Source of the DNA: Daucus carota subsp. sativus
Taxonomy: Eukaryota; Streptophyta; Magnoliopsida; Apiales; Apiaceae
Direction: 5' to 3'
Length of the DNA: 64,000 bases
NCBI RefSeq assembly: GCF_001625215.2
Contig: NC_030385.2
Location: forward strand, 7,185,135 to 7,249,134
Positions 10,445 to 22,509 of the stretch are shown here, piece by piece. Position 1 is the stretch's first letter; the number at the start of each line of letters is the position of its first letter. The notes under the pieces were generated by a model. It saw only the letters and a program-made list of their open reading frames with translations, searched no databases and was not told the DNA's origin. The translations under genes were made by a program, and so were the position numbers.

Positions 10445-13400
10445 AAAACAGTTCTATCTGCTGTAGTGTTTATTACCAGAATGTTTGCATCATAAATCTG
10501 TTGAAGAACAGAGTGTATTTATTTGAATTTTGTTCTGGACATGCTTCCTTTGAATTTCTATAATAACTTTTCATTTAGCAGTGCACCATTAAGCGTTTCC
10601 TACATTCACGGCTTTATAAATGCGTGATAATCAGTCAGTTTTAGGTTTAAACTTTGTTGAGCTGATTGTGTTCTTTTAGTTTTTTGCTCTGTTTGAATAA
10701 CTTTTCCAAACATTGTATGACGAAGTTTGCTAACTTTTTTAATGACGGATGAATTGTTCGCTATAGTCTAGTTTTATTAAAATAAAATTAGTACTCCGTC
10801 CGTCTCTTCTCAGTATTCATTTTTACATCTAATTTATGGTGATTAAAAAAATATACTTTTCACTTATTATATTTAAAATTTTCATTTATGAATAAAAAAG
10901 TTAGGTTCTTTGGAGGCTCACATTATTAGAGTCCTTGGAGTCTCAAGTCTGAACCATTGGATGTGCAACAAATTGACGGTTGAGATTAAAAACAGCAAAA
11001 CAATTATTTTTAGTTCGCATGTTATGTTTTCCTGATTGGTGTATTAGTATCGTCTACCTATTGCTTCACAATGTTCCGTGACTTTTACTTGATTGTTTTC
11101 TTGTTTTTTTAGTACAGATGAGATGATAATGTATCTAACCGCAGTCTCCGGTCGCTTAAAGCATCACCTCATGTTAATATGTCTGATGAATCATCAGTTC
11201 ATGGATATAGTGTTGTCAAGTGCTTGTTCAATCAACCTAGTAAACTGCATCCATATAATTTATCTAGTCCCAATACACTCCCTCAGGCAATGTCAATTCC
11301 AACACAAACTAGTGCATCTCCACAAGAAACTTCAAATGCTAGTTGTAATCATCTAGCACCAAATATATGCATCTCCACAAGTGTTAATTTTCGATTCAGT
11401 GGAACTTGTTCTTTTAAACATGAAAAAAGATGCTTAATCTGATTGCTGAAACAACTGAACAAGAACTTCAGAAATTTTATGGCAACATTCAATTAGAAGA
11501 AACAATAATATATTACGAAAATTACAATTAACTAGCAGTTTGACATAAAAAATCTATAAAAGATCCACAAATCTAAATGTTCCTCTCATAACACCATTTG
11601 CAGAACAACCCAATCACTTAACCTTAAAAGATAAATGTAGTGACAACAGTCGAAAGTGAAGTGAAGAACACTTAAGAACTGCGGAACTATGAGACGATTA
11701 ATGGATATATATGATGAAAGACATTAGATTAATGGAGAAATCGCGATCCGGAAATGGTTCTCCACTAGTAACTATCAGTTATAAAATCTGCATATATATG
11801 TATACTATAGGCAAAGATACGAATTAATGAAAAAAAATGTCTAATTTATAAATTGAAATCATATCAGTTGTTGGATTACAAAATAGATCAAAGGTGAAGA
11901 TGTAGGACTCCAAGTCTTAAAAAATTTGAGAAACTTATGCCTGAATAAAACTATAAACTATAAATGATGTTGATGATGACATAAGAATTTTAGTTCCAAC
12001 ACCCGTAACCTTGATCTAAAAAAACGAGAAAAATGGTGCAGATATATTGAATACATATACCAAATACGATTATAATCATTAGAAGGTGTATCCTCGTGAT
12101 TAAAAAAATGGTCTTTCTAATGTGTGCCCAAGGGCACACAATAATCACTAAATTCTATAAAAATGGACTATCTGATTGGTGGAGTTGATGTGAATGCAGG
12201 GGGGCCATTCTTATTTATTATTCATATACCAATCAAAAAGAGCTATTTTTATTGGAGTTAGGGACTATTGTGTGCCCTTGGGCACACCAGAGAAAATCCC
12301 TTAAAAAAAATGATTGCTTCTGAGACATTGAACTATACAAAATTATGTGTTAAAAATTGTAACAAAAAACCATCCGAAACCAACCTCTTCTTACGTCTTC
12401 GTCGATTATATCATTAATTTATCAAAATTTGAACTTTTAGTAGTCGACTAAGACTTTATTTTGTCGCCCAAGGCTTTGGAAATACGCATGTTAATTCATA
12501 GAAAAATGGCAGTTTGGAATAATTGAACTCGTGACATCAAAAAACGGCATATTTCCCAGCAATTTTTTTTAAGCTATGCAACTCGAAGAAAATATGTATA
12601 TCACAAAAATATGATATATCTTGCATCGAGCGCTAAATATAGAAAAATTTATTAAATATATTTCATTTTGTGCCAAGGTTCTGGACATTGAAGCCATACA
12701 TGGTGGCAAACTTGACCCTCATGTAAGTAAATAAACAGATAATTCAAAAATTTGTTTGCTTGTATTTGAAATAAGTTTAAAGTAATCTTAACCAAGAAAA
12801 TTATACCCCCATTTTGATAATTAATTTTTAAATTTAAAATTGTATGATCAAATATGATGTTGTATATTTTATTAAATTCGTGTACCAATGAACGAAATTC
12901 TTTTCTTCGTCTTATTTATAGTTTCGGCTTTCACTTTTTACGACCTTTATTTTGTTACATGTTGTCGTCAGTGATCATTTTTGTTTTTACTCAAATAAAT
13001 TGTATAACTATCGACCAGTGCTCAACACAAGTTAACATCCATGAAATTTATATTTTAAATATAAAAGCATGAATCTCACCTTAACTTTTATGAGATGAAA
13101 TTTGTGATCTAACTCAAATACTTCAAATAAGAACTGTCCAAGACTTTTTTATTTAAAAAATATGGACTACAACCACTTGGCTAAAACAGGGGGAACAATA
13201 ATAATGTATTTAAAGACGCCAACCATTTGTCTCGCAGAAATTTCAACCCATAATTTTCAGAAAATTTCTCACGTCAGTAACCCAACGCAACTGGCAGGTA
13301 AGAACACGCACACTTTTTCTACGCGATGAATTAAGCCCAGAAACGGCACGGTTTATCTAATATTAATAATCTAACGTAACATGAATTATTCAACACAAAT

Positions 13401-13608
13401 CACTCGTCTAATCGTATTATAGTACTCTTTGTTTTGATAACCCAACAAACAATCATATTCCAATTGTGAGTAAGCACATGCAAAAAACAAAATAGGATAC
13501 TCGTTATGACCGTCTAGTGAACAAGATGGAATATTATACACAAAGTATTTGTATTAGTAAAATTAAGTACGTAGCTATAGCTAAGTCGTATATATGTACA
13601 TCCTTTCT
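10445..13608. other. Intergenic: NRPB1 3' flank to the 14-1-1-like gene
   Basis: The NRPB1 3' UTR probably occupies the first 100-250 bp. A lone Stowaway-like end (ACTCCGTCCGTCTC) lies near 10793. At about 11112-11442 there is an exon-like stretch with a 110-codon open frame containing MSDESSVHGYSVVKCL, which I do not recognise. A 170-bp palindromic-ended element lies at 12119-12288. The rest is AT-rich and I see nothing else in it. Confidence 0.5.
12119..12288. mobile_element. Short element with GTGTGCCCAAGGGCACAC ends
   Basis: The ends are inverted repeats that each contain the internal palindrome GTGTGCCCAAGGGCACAC. The body carries ATTGGTGGAGTTGATGTGAATG and ACCAATCAAAAAG. A diverged full copy lies at 20042-20223 and a left end only near 16531-16560. 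Non-coding; family not identified. Confidence 0.6.
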
Positions 13609-13757
13609 TTGACTTAGAAACATTAGCCCTCCTCTCCTTCTTTGCCATTTCCTTATTTATCTACACAGTCAACAAAAACATATCTCATTTCTTAGATCCT
13701 ATCTCTTTATATAAACGGTCAACAAAACAAATCATTCCTTAGATCCTACACAACAGC
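13609..13757 (+). promoter_or_regulatory. W-box cores and TATA region of the 14-1-1-like gene
   Basis: TTGAC cores occur at 13609-13613 (plus strand) and as GTCAA at 13668-13672 and 13718-13722. A TTTATATATAT stretch follows near 13748, about 75 bp before the start codon. TTGAC is the core of WRKY-bound W boxes, which would fit an elicitor-responsive gene. The cores are partly carried by short direct repeats (TTAGATCCTA twice). Confidence 0.4.
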
Positions 13758-13822
13758 TTTATATATATCTCTCTCGTACGTAAAAAAAGAAAAGTTTGCA
13801 GGTTCGATTTTTTATTTTTAAG

Positions 13823-14632
13823 ATGGAAAAATCGGGAGTTAAATCGAAGAACAGGTTGCTAAAGCTAGCATCATCGGCAGTTTCGTTTCAAAATCCACCG
13901 TTTAGTCCGAATAGAGAAAAGACTCAAGCAAGAAAAGGGTTTTCGGGGCCGATGTTTCCGGCTGAGGCTAGGTATAAATCGAAGAATTCGAGCTACGTAT
14001 CGCACGAGCCTACCTCACCGAAAGTCTCGTGCATGGGGCAGATCAAGCACAAGAAGAAGATACGTGAGCCTAATAAGAAGAAGGCTGAGTCGTTGCCTCC
14101 GCGGGACAATCATAATATTTCACACTCGACTCCTCTCGAACAAGTTAACCCTAGTAAAAATCAGAAGCCGAAGTTATTCAAGAGTTTTCAATCTTTTACT
14201 GAGGTGAAAAAGAAGCATTCTGCACCGGTGCAGGCTTTTAGCCGCGAGGAGACGGATCCTGATACGGACAAGAGGAAGAAGAAGTCGGGGATTCGAAGTA
14301 TTTTTGGGAAGCCGAATAAACGAAGTGATTATGACGCGCCTCTGACGGTTCCTTCAGACAAAACGGCACCTGTTTTAGGTCAACTGCAACGGTTTTCTAG
14401 TGGGCGAAATTCGTTGTCGAATTTCGATTGGACGAAATCGCAGATATCTCCGGCAGAAACGCGGGATGATGAGAGCGACGGAGAGTGGGATGAAGCTGAT
14501 GCGAAGATATCGTTTTCGGCGCCATTAAGTATGAGCAGCTGCAGTGTTGCGAATGCAGAGCCAAGAAAAGAGATTAATCTGTGGAAGAGAAGAACTATGC
14601 CTCAACCTAAGCCTCTTCAGCTTGATACTTGA
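13823..14632 (+). CDS. Syringolide-induced protein 14-1-1-like
   Basis: Intronless, 269 residues from the ATG at 13823; the open frame extends slightly upstream only through a TTG codon. The protein is basic and rich in Ser and Lys, with no membrane segment or signal peptide. The block EPTSPKVSCMGQIKHKKK at about residues 62-79 is the most conserved part of the plant family that includes the soybean syringolide-induced protein 14-1-1. A K/R-rich stretch near residue 160 could act as a nuclear localisation signal, and an acidic stretch (DDESDGEWDEADAK) lies near residue 220. The biochemical role of the family is not known to me. The gene is isolated, with three W-box cores upstream that would suit induction by elicitors. 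Confidence 0.75.
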   Translation: MEKSGVKSKNRLLKLASSAVSFQNPPFSPNREKTQARKGFSGPMFPAEARYKSKNSSYVSHEPTSPKVSCMGQIKHKKKIREPNKKKAESLPPRDNHNISHSTPLEQVNPSKNQKPKLFKSFQSFTEVKKKHSAPVQAFSREETDPDTDKRKKKSGIRSIFGKPNKRSDYDAPLTVPSDKTAPVLGQLQRFSSGRNSLSNFDWTKSQISPAETRDDESDGEWDEADAKISFSAPLSMSSCSVANAEPRKEINLWKRRTMPQPKPLQLDT

Positions 14633-14886
14633 GTTCATGTGTTTTTTGACTTTGAAAAGATATACTTATTCTTTGATATTGTTTTTCATAATTCTATTTT
14701 TTTTTTTAATTTTTGTATTCTTTGATTAATCAGGATTGTACATAATTCATAATCATACTTGAAAGGAATTTATACATTTTTTTTGTAGATTTGTTATTGC
14801 CGAATGTTGTGTTTAACTACTTTTTTTTTTTTTTGACAAATGTGTTTAACTACTTTGTTTTCAAGGGTGTGATTATGAACATGATA

Positions 14887-15136
14887 CTCCCTCCGTTTCA
14901 AATTAGATGTCCACTTTAAAAAAATCACACAGTTTAAGAAAAGTGGTTGTTCACAAATTAATTGCATTAAATGATCAAAATATGTGGAGTGAGATTGATC
15001 TAGGAAATATAAATAAGAGATATGTGGAGTAGAATTGACTTTGGAAATATGATTTTGCATTGAAAGTTGAATTGGACAAGTAATTTGAAACAAAAAAATT
15101 TCTTCAAAGTGGACATGTAAATTGAAACGGAGGGAG
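14887..15136. mobile_element. Stowaway-like MITE, copy 1
   Basis: A 250-bp element with ends CTCCCTCCGTTTCAAATT, inverted at the right as AATTGAAACGGAGGGAG, flanked by TA on both sides. It is nearly identical, in the same orientation, to the copy at 22027-22276. Confidence 0.85.
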
Positions 15137-16086
15137 TACTTAACTTGGTGGGTGTGTTCGGTGATGCTTTCAAGTTTCATCCAACAAACCGCCACTTTAA
15201 TTCGTAGAACATGCAAGCACCCATTAATGATTCATAAGGTCCAAGACTCCAACTCTCCAAGTCATTGCCGAATCACAAATTCAAACGACTTGTAGATAAA
15301 TTAATTCCTATTTTTGAATATTTTGCAGGAACCAAATATTAAATAAATATAAGGCAAAATTAATAGTATTAATTTGCAGCTGGAATTTGTTTATATATGA
15401 TCAGACCAACAAATGCAACCAAATGGCAACATAATCCCGGTTTATCGTTTTGCCGCCTACAGGCAAAACCAAAGCAGAACAAGCAATATGCCATTTTTTT
15501 AGAAAGTTCGAAAAGTCCAACATGAATCGAGATCTAATCATAAATATTATCGATGACAACCATGTTGTAATTAAATAGTTTTTAGTATAGTATGCAATTC
15601 TTGGAAGCGTTTGTTTCCTAGCAAAATTACATGCAAGAAAGTTCTCTGGTTTCGAGGACTAATCTATTGGCCGAAAGCTACATTCGTTATTAATTGATTA
15701 ATTAAATATAATCTCTCGTGCTTAGTGATTGATACTCTCAAATTATCACGAAACTTATTCTAGAGATGACCATTCAAACTTGTTCAATGTGATTCCATCA
15801 GGTCTTTCTCAGCTGATTTACCTGGTACGGTATTGAAATCAGAAGTTAGTGTAAATCTAGGTAATGGAGCCACGTATGCAGTACCACAAGTTTCCTAAGT
15901 ATCGGCGCAATCAGAAAGGAACAGGAAGAGGAAGTCAATAACTTAAACTAACAAACTCAAACTATTGGCTCTACTAGAAAATTCATGGCAATGCAATACA
16001 TTCGTGGTAGATATCTCATCATTGATCATCGGTACATCATGAAACATCTAGCTAGACAAAAATGTAAAAAAACATATTCTCTCTGT

Positions 16087-16343
16087 CTCTCTAGATTTTT
16101 TACAGTTTGCTGAATGTCCCTCTCATTTCTTTACATTACAAAACTTTCCTAAAATAGTTAATGGGTCTTACCACTTTTCCACTTTTTCTTATTTTTCACA
16201 CTATTTTTACTCTACTATCTCCTTTTTATATATTAAAAATCTATGGATCTCACCACTTCACCCACTTTTCTTTCTCTTTTCCACTGCTTTATACATATTT
16301 CTTAACCTCCGTGTCCAAACTCAATTGAGGGGGACGGAGGGAG
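16087..16343. mobile_element. Stowaway-like MITE upstream of the P450 pseudogene
   Basis: A 257-bp pyrimidine-rich element running from TTCTCTCTGTCTCTCTAG to GGGGGACGGAGGGAG between TA dinucleotides. The body resembles the element at 59964-60218. Confidence 0.6.
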
Positions 16344-16609
16344 TAACAAACTCAGCATCATCAGGCACTATATGCACCACAAAAACATGTAACAAGATAG
16401 CTGGATTTATGCCCACTTATCTCTGGTGCCTGATGTCGAAGATAAACAATATGTTGCGGTGATCAACTATGTCGGTGGTCACGTATAGAGGTTCCAAATA
16501 ACCGAGATCACATGTTTTTATAACAATTTTTCTAGTATGTGTCCACGAGCACATTCTAAGTAATCAATTTTATAAGTCGGAGAACAGAGTCGATATTCAG
16601 CAACTGAGA

Positions 16610-18454
16610 ATGGAATTACTTATCATCCTCCTGCTCTCTCTTTCTCTTTTTTTCCTTTTGAAGTGGAGGAATTACCATGCACGAAAGTTGCATCGACGTC
16701 CACCAGGTCCACGTGGCCTCCCGTTGATCGGAAAAATGCACCAGTTCGACAGCTCAAACACTCACCTCTACTTACTCCAACTTTCCAAAATCTACGGCCC
16801 TCTCGTACACTTGCAGCTTGGCTCGGTTCCAGTTCTAGTTATCTCCTCTGCAAGCGCAGCCAAAGAAATTTTTAAATACCATGATCACTGTTTTTCAAGC
16901 AGGCCAGCTTTGGTTGGCGCACAGAAGCTTTCCTACAACGGCCTGGACCTCGCCTTTGCACCGTATAATGATTACTGGAAAAACACGAGAAAATTATGTA
17001 CCCTTCATCTCTTTAGTTCTAAAAGGGCTCAATCTTTCCGTCCCCTTCGTGAAGAAGAAGTTGCCCGAATGGTCAAAACAATCCATGACAAAGCTAACAC
17101 TTCTGCCGAGTCCAATATTGTAAATTTGAGCAAAACAGTCATGACTTTGGCAAGTTCAGTTATCTTTAGAATCGCTTTTGGGAGAACAATGGAATGAGCA
17201 CTAGAATTCATTGGGTACTAAATGCAACTCAGGCCAGTTTTGCGAGTTTTTTTCTTGCAGATTATTTCCCTCTATGGGGTTCTTTACTTGATAGACTCGG
17301 TGGGGCTCGGGCTCGGTTGGATAAGAATTTTGATGAATTAAACGTTTTTTATCATCAACTCATCGATGAACATATGCATGCATCAACCGCATCTGCTCAA
17401 GAGTGTAGCATCCTGGACATCTTACTTCAGATGAATAAGGACTCATCTGGGATCACGTTTGATCACATCAAAGCAATATTAATGGTGATCACAATATTAT
17501 AATAGACACGTATATTCGGAGAAAAGATCAAAAAAATCACTATTTTAAGCCAAATGGACCTCAATGTCATTTTCTGGAAAAATAGTCCCAACTGTCACTT
17601 CAAAACACCACTTGAAGTTGCGTTTTAATTTTTCTGAGTAAAACACGACTTAAAGTTGCGTTTTCAGCCGGAACGTTGCGTTTTGAAGTGACAATTCAAA
17701 CTATTTTTTCAGAAAATGACAATAGAGACCTTTTGCTGCTAAATAGTGATATTTGGGGCCAACATCCCACATAAGTGGGATTTCTGCAGTTAAAAAAAAC
17801 AAAACCTCAAGTGCTAATCTATATATTGTTATGGCTATTTTGCAGAATGTTATAGTTGCAGGGACTGGGTCAAGTGCAGAAGTTGTTGCATGGGCCATGA
17901 CTTTGTTAATCAAGAACCCCACAACAATGAACAAGGCGCAACAAGAGGTTAGGGAGTTAACTGGCAAGAAGGGATTCATAGACGAAAGCAATTTGCAGAA
18001 GCTTGTTTATCTTAAAGCGATAGTGAAGGAGGCCATAAGATTGCACCCACCAGCTCCACTTCTTGTGCCCCGAGAAACTACTGAAAAATGCGTGGTAAGT
18101 GGCTATCAAATTGAAGCTAAAACACGTGTATACATAAACGCGTATGCTATAGGAAGGGATCCTGAATCATGGGAAAATCCTGACGAGTTTTCACCCGAAA
18201 GGTTCATAGATAGTACGATTGATTTCAAAGGACAGGATTTTGAGCTGATCCCTTTCGGAGCAGGGCGGAGAATGTGTCCAGGAATATCAATGGGAGTGGC
18301 CACCACAGAACTAGTGCTAGCTAATCTTCTATACTCTTTTGACTGGGAATTGCATCCCGGTAAGAGAGCGGAAGACATTGACATGGCTACCCTGCCTGGC
18401 ATTACAACACACAAGAAGAATGATCTTTGTCTTGTACCAAAAGCAATTAATTAA
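16610..18454 (+). pseudogene. Cytochrome P450, CYP83-like (CYP71 clan), frameshifted copy
   Basis: Two-exon P450 reading frame: exon 1 16610-17484, exon 2 17846-18454, with the intron at the position shared by all three copies here. The N-terminal anchor, the RRPPGPRGLPLIG hinge, KEAIR (ExxR) and heme loop PFGAGRRMCPG are present. Compared with the copy at 18954, about 34 nt are missing in the acidic loop after FGR (around 17180-17197). This shifts the frame; the first frame ends at TGA 17195-17197, and the rest resumes in another frame at MSTRIHWVL. The helix I motif is also changed: AGTGSS replaces AGSDTS, so the conserved Asp-Thr pair used in oxygen activation is lost. Both changes argue for a pseudogene. 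The intron holds a MITE. A sequencing error could mimic the frameshift but not the helix I change. Confidence 0.8.
17519..17760. mobile_element. MITE in the intron of the P450 pseudogene
   Basis: Inverted repeats of about 60 bp: AATCACTATTTTAAGCCAAA and TCAATGTCATTTTCTGGAAA on the left are mirrored on the right. The centre repeats AAAGTTGCGTTTT-type motifs. Non-coding and about 242 bp; no clear target duplication was seen. Confidence 0.65.
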
Positions 18455-18953
18455 ACAGTCAAAACTAGAGTCCTGGAGTCGAGTTTTCGATTAGCAAATT
18501 TGAGTTGAAGCGCACATTTTAGCTTAGAGTGACGAATTTAGTCGTTAAGTTTATCCTATCGTAGCATGTTTTATTATACATGCCATACAAAGACAATTGA
18601 CAAATCGATCTGTCACTGTCCTGTATCAGTGGTCACATGTACAGTATTAAACCACCACTCCTACCCCAAAGCTGACTTCGAATTTAAGCGTTAGCCTCAA
18701 AATTAGTATAACGACCCGTACTAACTTCTAATCACCTTTAAGACTTTGTGACATCTACATATATAATTAATCTATGTAAGTTTACTTATTTTAAGTTACA
18801 ACAGCTGTAATGAGGACATAAGTTCTATTTTAACATAATCTAATCAAGTAATTGGTATTACAAAATCTTTGTTGTATTTTATTTCATTACCAAAGCCTTG
18901 GTACTTGGCCGGAAGTCTGGAAAAATTAGACAGAAACAAATTATTCAGTAAGA
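18455..18953. other. Intergenic spacer between the first two P450 copies
   Basis: About 500 bp. It should hold the 3' end of the pseudogene and the promoter of the next copy. I see no convincing TATA box, repeat or RNA gene. Confidence 0.5.
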
Positions 18954-20983
18954 ATGGAAGTAGTTTTCCTCCTTGCAATTCCCATTCCTCTGTTTCTGCT
19001 TATCATATATAAAACTTACTATGCATCCAAGTCACCTCTCCGTCCACCAGGTCCTCGTGGCCTTCCGTTGATCGGAAACATGCACCAGTTTGACCCCTCA
19101 AACACTCACCTCTATTTGTACAAACTTTCTCAAATTCACGGCCCTCTCATTTCCTTACAGCTTGGCTCAGTTCGAGCACTAGTCGTCTCCTCTGTGACCG
19201 CTGCCACTGAAGTTTTCAGATACAATGATCTATGTTTTTCAAGTAGGCCAGCTTTAGTTGGCGCACAGAAGATTTCTTATAAAGGCCTGGATCTTGTCTT
19301 TTCGCCTTATAATGACCACTGGAGGAAAACCAAAAAAATAGCAACCCTGCATCTGTTTAGTGCTAAAAGGACTCACTCGTTTCAATCCGTACGTGAAGAA
19401 GAAGTTGCACGAATGGTCAAAGCAGTTCGTGATAAAATTACTGCTTCTGATGATTCTAGTATCGTAAATCTGAGCAAAACGGTGATAAGATTGACAAGCT
19501 CGATTATCTTTAGAATGACTTTCGGTAAAAGATTCGATGATGGGGAATATGGCCAGGGGGATGATAATAAAATGAGTCGTAAAATTCAGTGGCTACTTGC
19601 TGAAACTCAGGCCAATTCTGTAAGTTTCTTTGTGACAAATTTTTTTCCTCTAATGGGTCGTTTGATTGATAGACTTAGTGGCGCATACGCTCGGTTGGAG
19701 AAGAGCTTCAACGAATTAGATGCTTTTTATCAACAATTCATCGATGAAAATCTGCAAGCATCAACTGTCTCTGCCCCAGACAGTACAATCCTCAACATCT
19801 TACTTAAGATGAATAAGGATTCATCTGAGTTCACGTTTGACCACATCAAGGCAATATTAATGGTAATTGCAATCAATTGAGGCGGGTGCGTGAGTATTTA
19901 AATTTCTGCATTTGATTATCAAAAAACACTTTTCGTGCAATATAATGGAAATTTAGTCTGAGGTACTGTCTACCGTTTTAGTATCAAAACAGATAATATT
20001 CAGTACTTGTGTTAGTATTTTTTTAACTTCTGACCGTTTTTCTAATGTGTCCCCGAGGGCATACAATACAATAAATACTAAATTTGATGAGTTTGATGGA
20101 TCTTTATTGGTGGAGTATGAATGCAGGGAGTCCATCCATATTTATGATTAGAAGACCAATAAAAATGCATCAAACTCCTCAACTCATAGGAGTTAGCGCT
20201 TATTGTGTGCCAAAGGGCACACGCTGAAAATTCTAACTTCTTATACATGTTGTTTTTGGATTTGGACATGATATACCCTGAACTCCACTTCACACACATT
20301 TGAGGCGAAAAAGTATAAATCGACAGCAGTTTTGTGCTAATATATTGTCTTTCCTACTTTGTGCACAGAATTTTATAGTTGCAGGGTCGGATACAAGTGC
20401 AGCAGTTGTTGTTTGGGCCATGACTTTGTTAGTGAAGAACCCGACAGCAATGAAGAAAGTGCAAGACGAAGTTAGAGAGTTCACAGGAAAGAAAGGATTT
20501 GTAGACGAAAATGATATCCAAAACCTTGTTTATCTTAAAGCGGTAGTGAAAGAGACAATGAGATTGAACCCACCTGCTCCACTTCTTGTGCCTCGTGAAA
20601 CGACTGAAAAATGCGTCATAAGTGGCTATGAGATTGACGCTAAAACACTTGTATACATCAACGCGTATGCTCTAGGAAGGGATCCTGAATTTTGGGTTAA
20701 TCCTGACAGTTTTTTACCTGAAAGATTCTTGAATAGTAGCACTGATTTTAGAGGACAGGATTACGAGTTCATACCTTTTGGAGCTGGCCGGAGAATGTGT
20801 CCAGGGTTGTTACTGGGAGTGATTATGACAGAGCTAGTGCTTACCAATCTTCTTTACTCTTTTGACTGGGAGTTGCCTCCGGGTATGGAAATCACAGATA
20901 TTGACATGGCTAGCCAGCCTGGTACAACAATGCACAAAAAGAATCATCTTAATCTTGTACCAAAATTTATTAATTATCACTAG
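18954..20983 (+). CDS. Cytochrome P450, CYP83-like (CYP71 clan)
   Basis: Heme-thiolate monooxygenase anchored in the ER. Exon 1 18954-19862 and exon 2 20369-20983, joined in phase 0 across a GT-AG intron, give 507 residues, normal for the clan. Visible parts: N-terminal membrane helix (residues 1-20), LRPPGPRGLPLIG hinge (about 27-40), helix I AGSDTS (308-313), ExxR in KETMRLNP (E365, R368), LVPRE, PERF, and heme loop FGAGRRMCPG with Cys447. CYP83 enzymes of Brassicaceae oxidise aldoximes in glucosinolate synthesis. This plant need not make glucosinolates, so only the clan and likely monooxygenase chemistry can be stated; the substrate is unknown. It lies 0.5 kb from the pseudogene and 7.5 kb from the third copy, all in the same orientation. 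The intron carries a short transposon. Confidence 0.92.
20042..20223. mobile_element. GTGTGCCC-type element in the P450 intron
   Basis: Second copy of the element seen at 12119-12288: left end GTGTCCCCGAGGGCATAC, right end GTGTGCCAAAGGGCACAC, with the shared internal motifs ATTGGTGGAGT and ACCAATAAAAA. It lies between the two coding exons and does not touch the splice signals. Confidence 0.6.
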
Positions 20984-21384
20984 CCTAGTAGCCGTATATG
21001 TTTATGTGTGTGTTTTGTGGTTCCAGCATTAGTGTTTGTTGGATCATATAATGATATAAGTATTCAAATGTCATATACGCGGTTATGATAACTATGTTAT
21101 TTGAAATGTGTGAATAATATTATAAGAATGATAACTATGTTGTATAACAAAATCTGAATGTACCCTTATTATGTTCTTCGTTGATGAACTTGCTCACGAG
21201 TAGATTAATGTTTTTGAAGGTTATGAGGAGTTGACTGTTTTGTTTTGTGCACTTGTTTTTTGCCACGAGTTTTGTTTTGTGTACAGTTTGACTTGATAGT
21301 ATGCATATATCAGCACCCTTAAAATATTGATAGATCCCATCACTTTACCCAGTTAAAATTTTACCCACTTTTTAACTAAACTTA

Positions 21385-21985
21385 ATGTGTGTTTGGGAAC
21401 ACAGCTTCTGGGCTTAAAAGCTCAGAAGCCTGTTTTCTCTTATTTGTGATTCGTTTGGCAAAAACCTTGAAGTGCTTATTTCAACCAAAAAAAGCCCAGC
21501 AAAAAAGCTTGATTTCCTAGCTTTTCTTCCTACCCAGCTTCTAACTTCTTTTGGAACAACTCAGCAAATCTCTCTCGCTGCACACAAGAAGCTGGTAATT
21601 GGCTGCTATATTCTGTTTCATGCTAGATCACTATTGTTTTTTACTAGTAATTTTCTTATTTTTTTCTTCTTGCTAAACTATTTCATGTGTATTAATAATA
21701 AAAGGTATCTTTTTATTTGTATTAAATAAATATAAGTATTAAATAAATGAGGTACCTGCCGTTGTTACTTTTTTTCTTTTAATGCAAAGTTTAATATTTT
21801 GTACTTGTAAAATATTTCGTGTATTAATAATAAAAGGTCTTATATTATAATAATTTATTTTTTTAAAAAAACAAATTATTGTATTATAAAATTACGAAAT
21901 TATACCAACTTATAAGTTAAGTTATCCAAACACTTAAAAACTTATAAGTCACGTTATCCAAACACTTTTAATAGCTTATAAGTCC
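21385..21985. mobile_element. Probable Tourist-like element
   Basis: The left end GTGTGTTTGGGAACACAGCT and right-side repeats of TTATCCAAACACTT suggest a TGTTTGG-type terminal repeat. TTA/TAA trinucleotides flank the ends. The boundaries, especially the right one, are uncertain. Confidence 0.35.
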
Positions 21986-22026
21986 ATACCAACTTCTCAC
22001 TTCTAATCCAATTCTTTATTTTACTA

Positions 22027-22276
22027 CTCCCTCCGTTTCAAATTAGATGTCCACTTTAAAAAAATCACACAGTTTAAGAAAAGTGGATGTTTACAATTTA
22101 ATTGCATTAAATGATCAAAATATGTGGAGTGAGATTGATCTAGGAAATATAAATAAGAGATATGTGGAGTTGAATTGACTTAGGAAATATGAATTTGCAT
22201 TGAAAGTTGAAGTGGACAAGTAATTTGAAACAAAAAAATTTCTTAAAAGTGGACATGTAAATTGAAACGGAGAGAG
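22027..22276. mobile_element. Stowaway-like MITE, copy 2
   Basis: A 250-bp element with the same ends and interior as 14887-15136, flanked by TA (22025-22026, 22277-22278). By eye the two copies differ at only about a dozen positions. Confidence 0.85.
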
Positions 22277-22509
22277 TATCTTTTTTTAATCTCCATAAAA
22301 GTTAAATAAGGTCACTCAATATGGACGGAGAGAGTATTACCTATTCTTGTCAAGCGTGTATGTCCAGAACAATAATTGAATGTTAGTTATATAAATAAGA
22401 GCAAGTCCAATGTAATATTATAAAAGATATATCATCATTTATAAAACTTAGCACCCTCATGCAATGATATATAGATTTTAAAATAGAAAAAATGTTATAT
22501 TTGTTCTAA

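Larger units (their letters stand above)
14633..16609. other. Intergenic: 14-1-1-like gene to the P450 pseudogene
   Basis: Holds two Stowaway-like MITEs (14887-15136 and 16087-16343) and, at 16531-16560, the left end of the GTGTGCCC-type element. Between 15240 and 16080 I see no gene or repeat. Confidence 0.6.

Noticed and set aside
17180-17200. A tiny intron to rescue the frame of the first P450 copy
   Set aside because: The gap between the two frames is only a few bases, far below the minimum size of a plant intron, and helix I is also altered.
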